Assembly: GCA_965646165.1 (NCBI GenBank)
Contig: CBFFYP010000015.1
Location: 1-64,000, forward strand
Direction of reading: 5' to 3'
From: MGBC114844 sp910585855
Lineage (GTDB): Bacteria > Bacillota > Clostridia > Lachnospirales > Lachnospiraceae
Length of the DNA stretch: 64,000 nt
Made by a program: the position numbers and the translations under genes. The notes beneath the pieces are model-generated. The model searched no databases. It saw nothing but the letters and a program-made list of their open reading frames with translations, and was not told where the DNA came from. Each line of letters starts with the position of its first letter. Within the stretch, counting starts at the first letter, position 1. Shown here piece by piece: positions 61,971-64,000 of this stretch.

Positions 61971-63998
61971 ATGACATATAAGGGAGTAAATCAGATTCTT
62001 TATGGAGGAGATTATAATCCAGAACAGTGGGCGGAAGAAGTTTGGCTAGAGGATATGCAGATAATGAAGCAGGCTCATATTAAGATTGTTACATTAAATG
62101 TATTTAGCTGGGCAGCATTGCAGCCGGATGAAGATACGTATTGTTTTGAACGGTTGGATCGGATTATGAATCTTTTGCGGGAGAATGGTTTTTTAGTTTG
62201 TATGGCTACTTCTACCGGGGCGCATCCGGCATGGATGGCAAAGCGACATCCCGATATTCTTAGAACGGATGGGAATGGGAGGAAAAGAAAGTTTGGAGGG
62301 CGTCATAATTCCTGTCCGAATAGTCCGACTTATCGTCTTTATGCTTCTCGTTTGGCGAAAAGGCTGGCAAAGAGGTATAAAGGGTATTCTAATATTGTGG
62401 CATGGCATGTTTCAAATGAGTATGGAGGGACTTGTTATTGTGAGAATTGTGAAAAAGCATTTCGGGAATGGTTAAAGCGGAAGTATAAAACGTTAGAGGA
62501 AATGAATCGTTGTTTTTTTACAGATTTTTGGGGGCATACGTTTTATGATTGGGATGAGGTAGTATTGCCTAATCTGTTAAGTGAACATTTTATAGGAGAG
62601 AATGGAGAAGAAAGAACCATGTTTCAGGGAATTTCTTTGGATTATATGCGTTTTATATCAGATAGTATGCTGGAATGTTTTCAGATAGAGTATCGTGCGA
62701 TTCGGGAAGAAATGCCGGATATACCAATTACTACAAATCTGACGGGCGCAGATAAAAATCTGGATTCTCAAAAATGGGCAAAACAGATGGATTTTGTTTC
62801 TTGGGACAGTTATCCAAGACCATCTGATTCTGCGGCAGAAACGGCAATGAGTCATGATATTATGCGGGGACTAAAGGGGCAGATGCCGTTTGTATTAATG
62901 GAACAGACGCCAAGTGTAACAAACTGGCAGCCATATAATAAATTAAAACGACCCAAAGAGATGCGGCTTCTCAGTTATCAGGCAGCGGCGCATGGGGCAG
63001 ATGCAATACAGTTTTTTCAGATAAGAAGAGGAAAGGGAGCTTGTGAAAAGTTTCATGGAGCGGTTATCGATCATGCAGGAAGGACCGATACAAGAGTTTT
63101 TCAGGAAGTGACGCAGTTAGGACAGGAATTGGAATTACTGAATGGCGCATTTTTGGAAAGCAAAACACCATCACAGGCGGCAATATTGTTTGATTGGGAT
63201 AATTGGTGGGCGGTAGAGTATTCTGCTGGACCAAGTATATTGATTCGGTATTTAGATGTGGTAAAGGCATATTATACGGCACTGTTTGAAGATAATATTT
63301 TGGTTGATTTTATTGGAGCAGAGGATGAACTGGAAAATTATAAAATAGTGATTGCGCCGCTGCTTTATATGGTAAAGACCGGATTAGAAGAAAAAATAGA
63401 GCATTTTACAGAAAATGGGGGCTGTTTTATTACGGGGTATTTTAGTGGTATTGTGGATGAACATGATTTGGTACTGGAGGGCGGATATCCGGGAACATTA
63501 AAAGAGGTGTTGGGAATCTGGGTACAGGAGCAGGATGCTTTGCCAAAGGGAGAGAAAAATGCTTTTTACTATAAAGAAGAAAAATATCCAGCGGAAATTT
63601 TATGTGATTTGATTTTATTGGGAGGGGCAGATAGTGTTAGTACCTATACAGAGGATTTTTATCAGGGAATTTCTGTGATTACCAGAAATTTTTATGGAAA
63701 CGGAACAGCATGGTATGTAGGAACATCTTCAAGCAAAGAATTTTATCGTGAGTTTTTGTCAGATCGCTGTAGGGAGGCGGGAATTTCTCCTTGCTTTGTA
63801 ACACCAAGTGGAGTAGAGGCGGCGATTCGGAAAGGGAAAAATGGGAGTTTTCTTTTTTTGCTGAATCATACCGAACAGGAGCAGGAGGTTGTGTTAGATA
63901 GAACGTATCGGGATTTGCTTTTCGGAGAAGTTTATAAGGGAGGAGAAAGGGTATTGATTGAGAAAAAGGATGTGTGGATTTTGATGGAAGTGAGATAA
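61971..63998 (+). CDS. GH42 beta-galactosidase
   Basis: This 675-residue enzyme starts at ATG 61971 with AGGAGG; the longer frame to 61821 would run through the B4 repeat. It is a GH42 beta-galactosidase. Domain A (TIM barrel) has GGDYNPEQW at the start, the acid/base E150 in WHVSNEYGG, zinc-type cysteines C155, C157 and C160, and the nucleophile E311 in FVLMEQTPS. Trimerisation and C-terminal domains follow, and the stop is complete at the window edge. It is cytoplasmic and cuts imported beta-galactosides. It is probably in the operon with the ABC importer, with B4 between them. Confidence 0.93.
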   Translation: MTYKGVNQILYGGDYNPEQWAEEVWLEDMQIMKQAHIKIVTLNVFSWAALQPDEDTYCFERLDRIMNLLRENGFLVCMATSTGAHPAWMAKRHPDILRTDGNGRKRKFGGRHNSCPNSPTYRLYASRLAKRLAKRYKGYSNIVAWHVSNEYGGTCYCENCEKAFREWLKRKYKTLEEMNRCFFTDFWGHTFYDWDEVVLPNLLSEHFIGENGEERTMFQGISLDYMRFISDSMLECFQIEYRAIREEMPDIPITTNLTGADKNLDSQKWAKQMDFVSWDSYPRPSDSAAETAMSHDIMRGLKGQMPFVLMEQTPSVTNWQPYNKLKRPKEMRLLSYQAAAHGADAIQFFQIRRGKGACEKFHGAVIDHAGRTDTRVFQEVTQLGQELELLNGAFLESKTPSQAAILFDWDNWWAVEYSAGPSILIRYLDVVKAYYTALFEDNILVDFIGAEDELENYKIVIAPLLYMVKTGLEEKIEHFTENGGCFITGYFSGIVDEHDLVLEGGYPGTLKEVLGIWVQEQDALPKGEKNAFYYKEEKYPAEILCDLILLGGADSVSTYTEDFYQGISVITRNFYGNGTAWYVGTSSSKEFYREFLSDRCREAGISPCFVTPSGVEAAIRKGKNGSFLFLLNHTEQEQEVVLDRTYRDLLFGEVYKGGERVLIEKKDVWILMEVR

Positions 63999-64000
63999 GG

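Noticed and set aside
1..64000. tRNA or rRNA genes
   Set aside because: No cloverleaf, conserved GGTTCGAATCC-type T-loop or rRNA segment was recognised on either strand.

Overview
The window looks like the chromosome of a low-GC Gram-positive anaerobe, most likely a Lachnospiraceae-type Clostridium relative. The reasons are A+T-rich DNA, strong AAGGAGG ribosome binding sites, BspA-type leucine-rich repeat and choline-binding-like cell-wall repeat proteins, an AgrA/AgrC-type two-component pair, an rpsF-ssb-rpsR operon, a PucR-type regulator next to an old-yellow-enzyme/FeS reductase, and GH94/GH42 sugar enzymes with an Lpl-type ABC importer. The species assignment is inference.

Layout. 0.2-5.6 kb: aspartate/glutamate racemase-family gene, then a DltA-DltC-DltB-like set (adenylation enzyme, carrier protein, MBOAT acyltransferase) and an SGNH-like exported protein, probably an envelope aminoacylation or acylation pathway. 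5.7-9.2 kb: a secreted transglutaminase-like protein, a lipoprotein and a sodium symporter. 9.3-13.5 kb: hemerythrin-receiver protein, LytTR regulator and a frameshifted GHKL kinase. 13.9-17.4 kb: secreted protein with a MITE in its 3' end, a 57-residue exported peptide, a lipoprotein and a solo TnpB. 17.5-23.2 kb: housekeeping genes araD, transaldolase, transketolase, rpsF, ssb, rpsR.

23.2-33.5 kb is a degenerate composite island built on the 3' end of rpsR. Four copies of the rpsR end, two direct and two inverted, flank or divide it. It holds three recombinase C-terminal remnants, an excisionase-like gene, a truncated adenine methylase, an IS200 copy, three tiny CRISPR-like arrays with no cas genes, and four copies of an unexplained two-gene module: a small YPNC-motif protein followed by a retropepsin-like aspartyl protease. 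Two of the four protease copies carry one nonsense codon each.

33.6-40.3 kb: PucR-type regulator with a divergent enoate-reductase-like flavoprotein, an SDR dehydrogenase, a trypsin-like lipoprotein and a small conserved protein. 40.4-47 kb: decayed IS607, McrBC restriction genes, shikimate kinase and an amber-interrupted ATPase. 47.2-48.7 kb: a tyrosine recombinase gene enclosed by two perfect 27-bp inverted sites, which looks like a self-inverting DNA switch. 48.9-53.6 kb: a large surface protein broken by an exact 25-bp tandem duplication. 54-64 kb: cellobiose-phosphorylase-like GH94, a YesL-type protein, an ABC sugar importer and a GH42 beta-galactosidase.

Two families of long imperfect palindromes, A (about 325 bp, eight copies) and B (about 145-160 bp, four copies), are scattered between genes. 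Nine of the eleven whose surroundings can be judged sit 3' of a gene in the same orientation. Their arms differ between copies but stay complementary within each copy, and inner stems show paired base changes. With the solitary mini-arrays and the YPNC/retropepsin module, they are the most novel content of the window.
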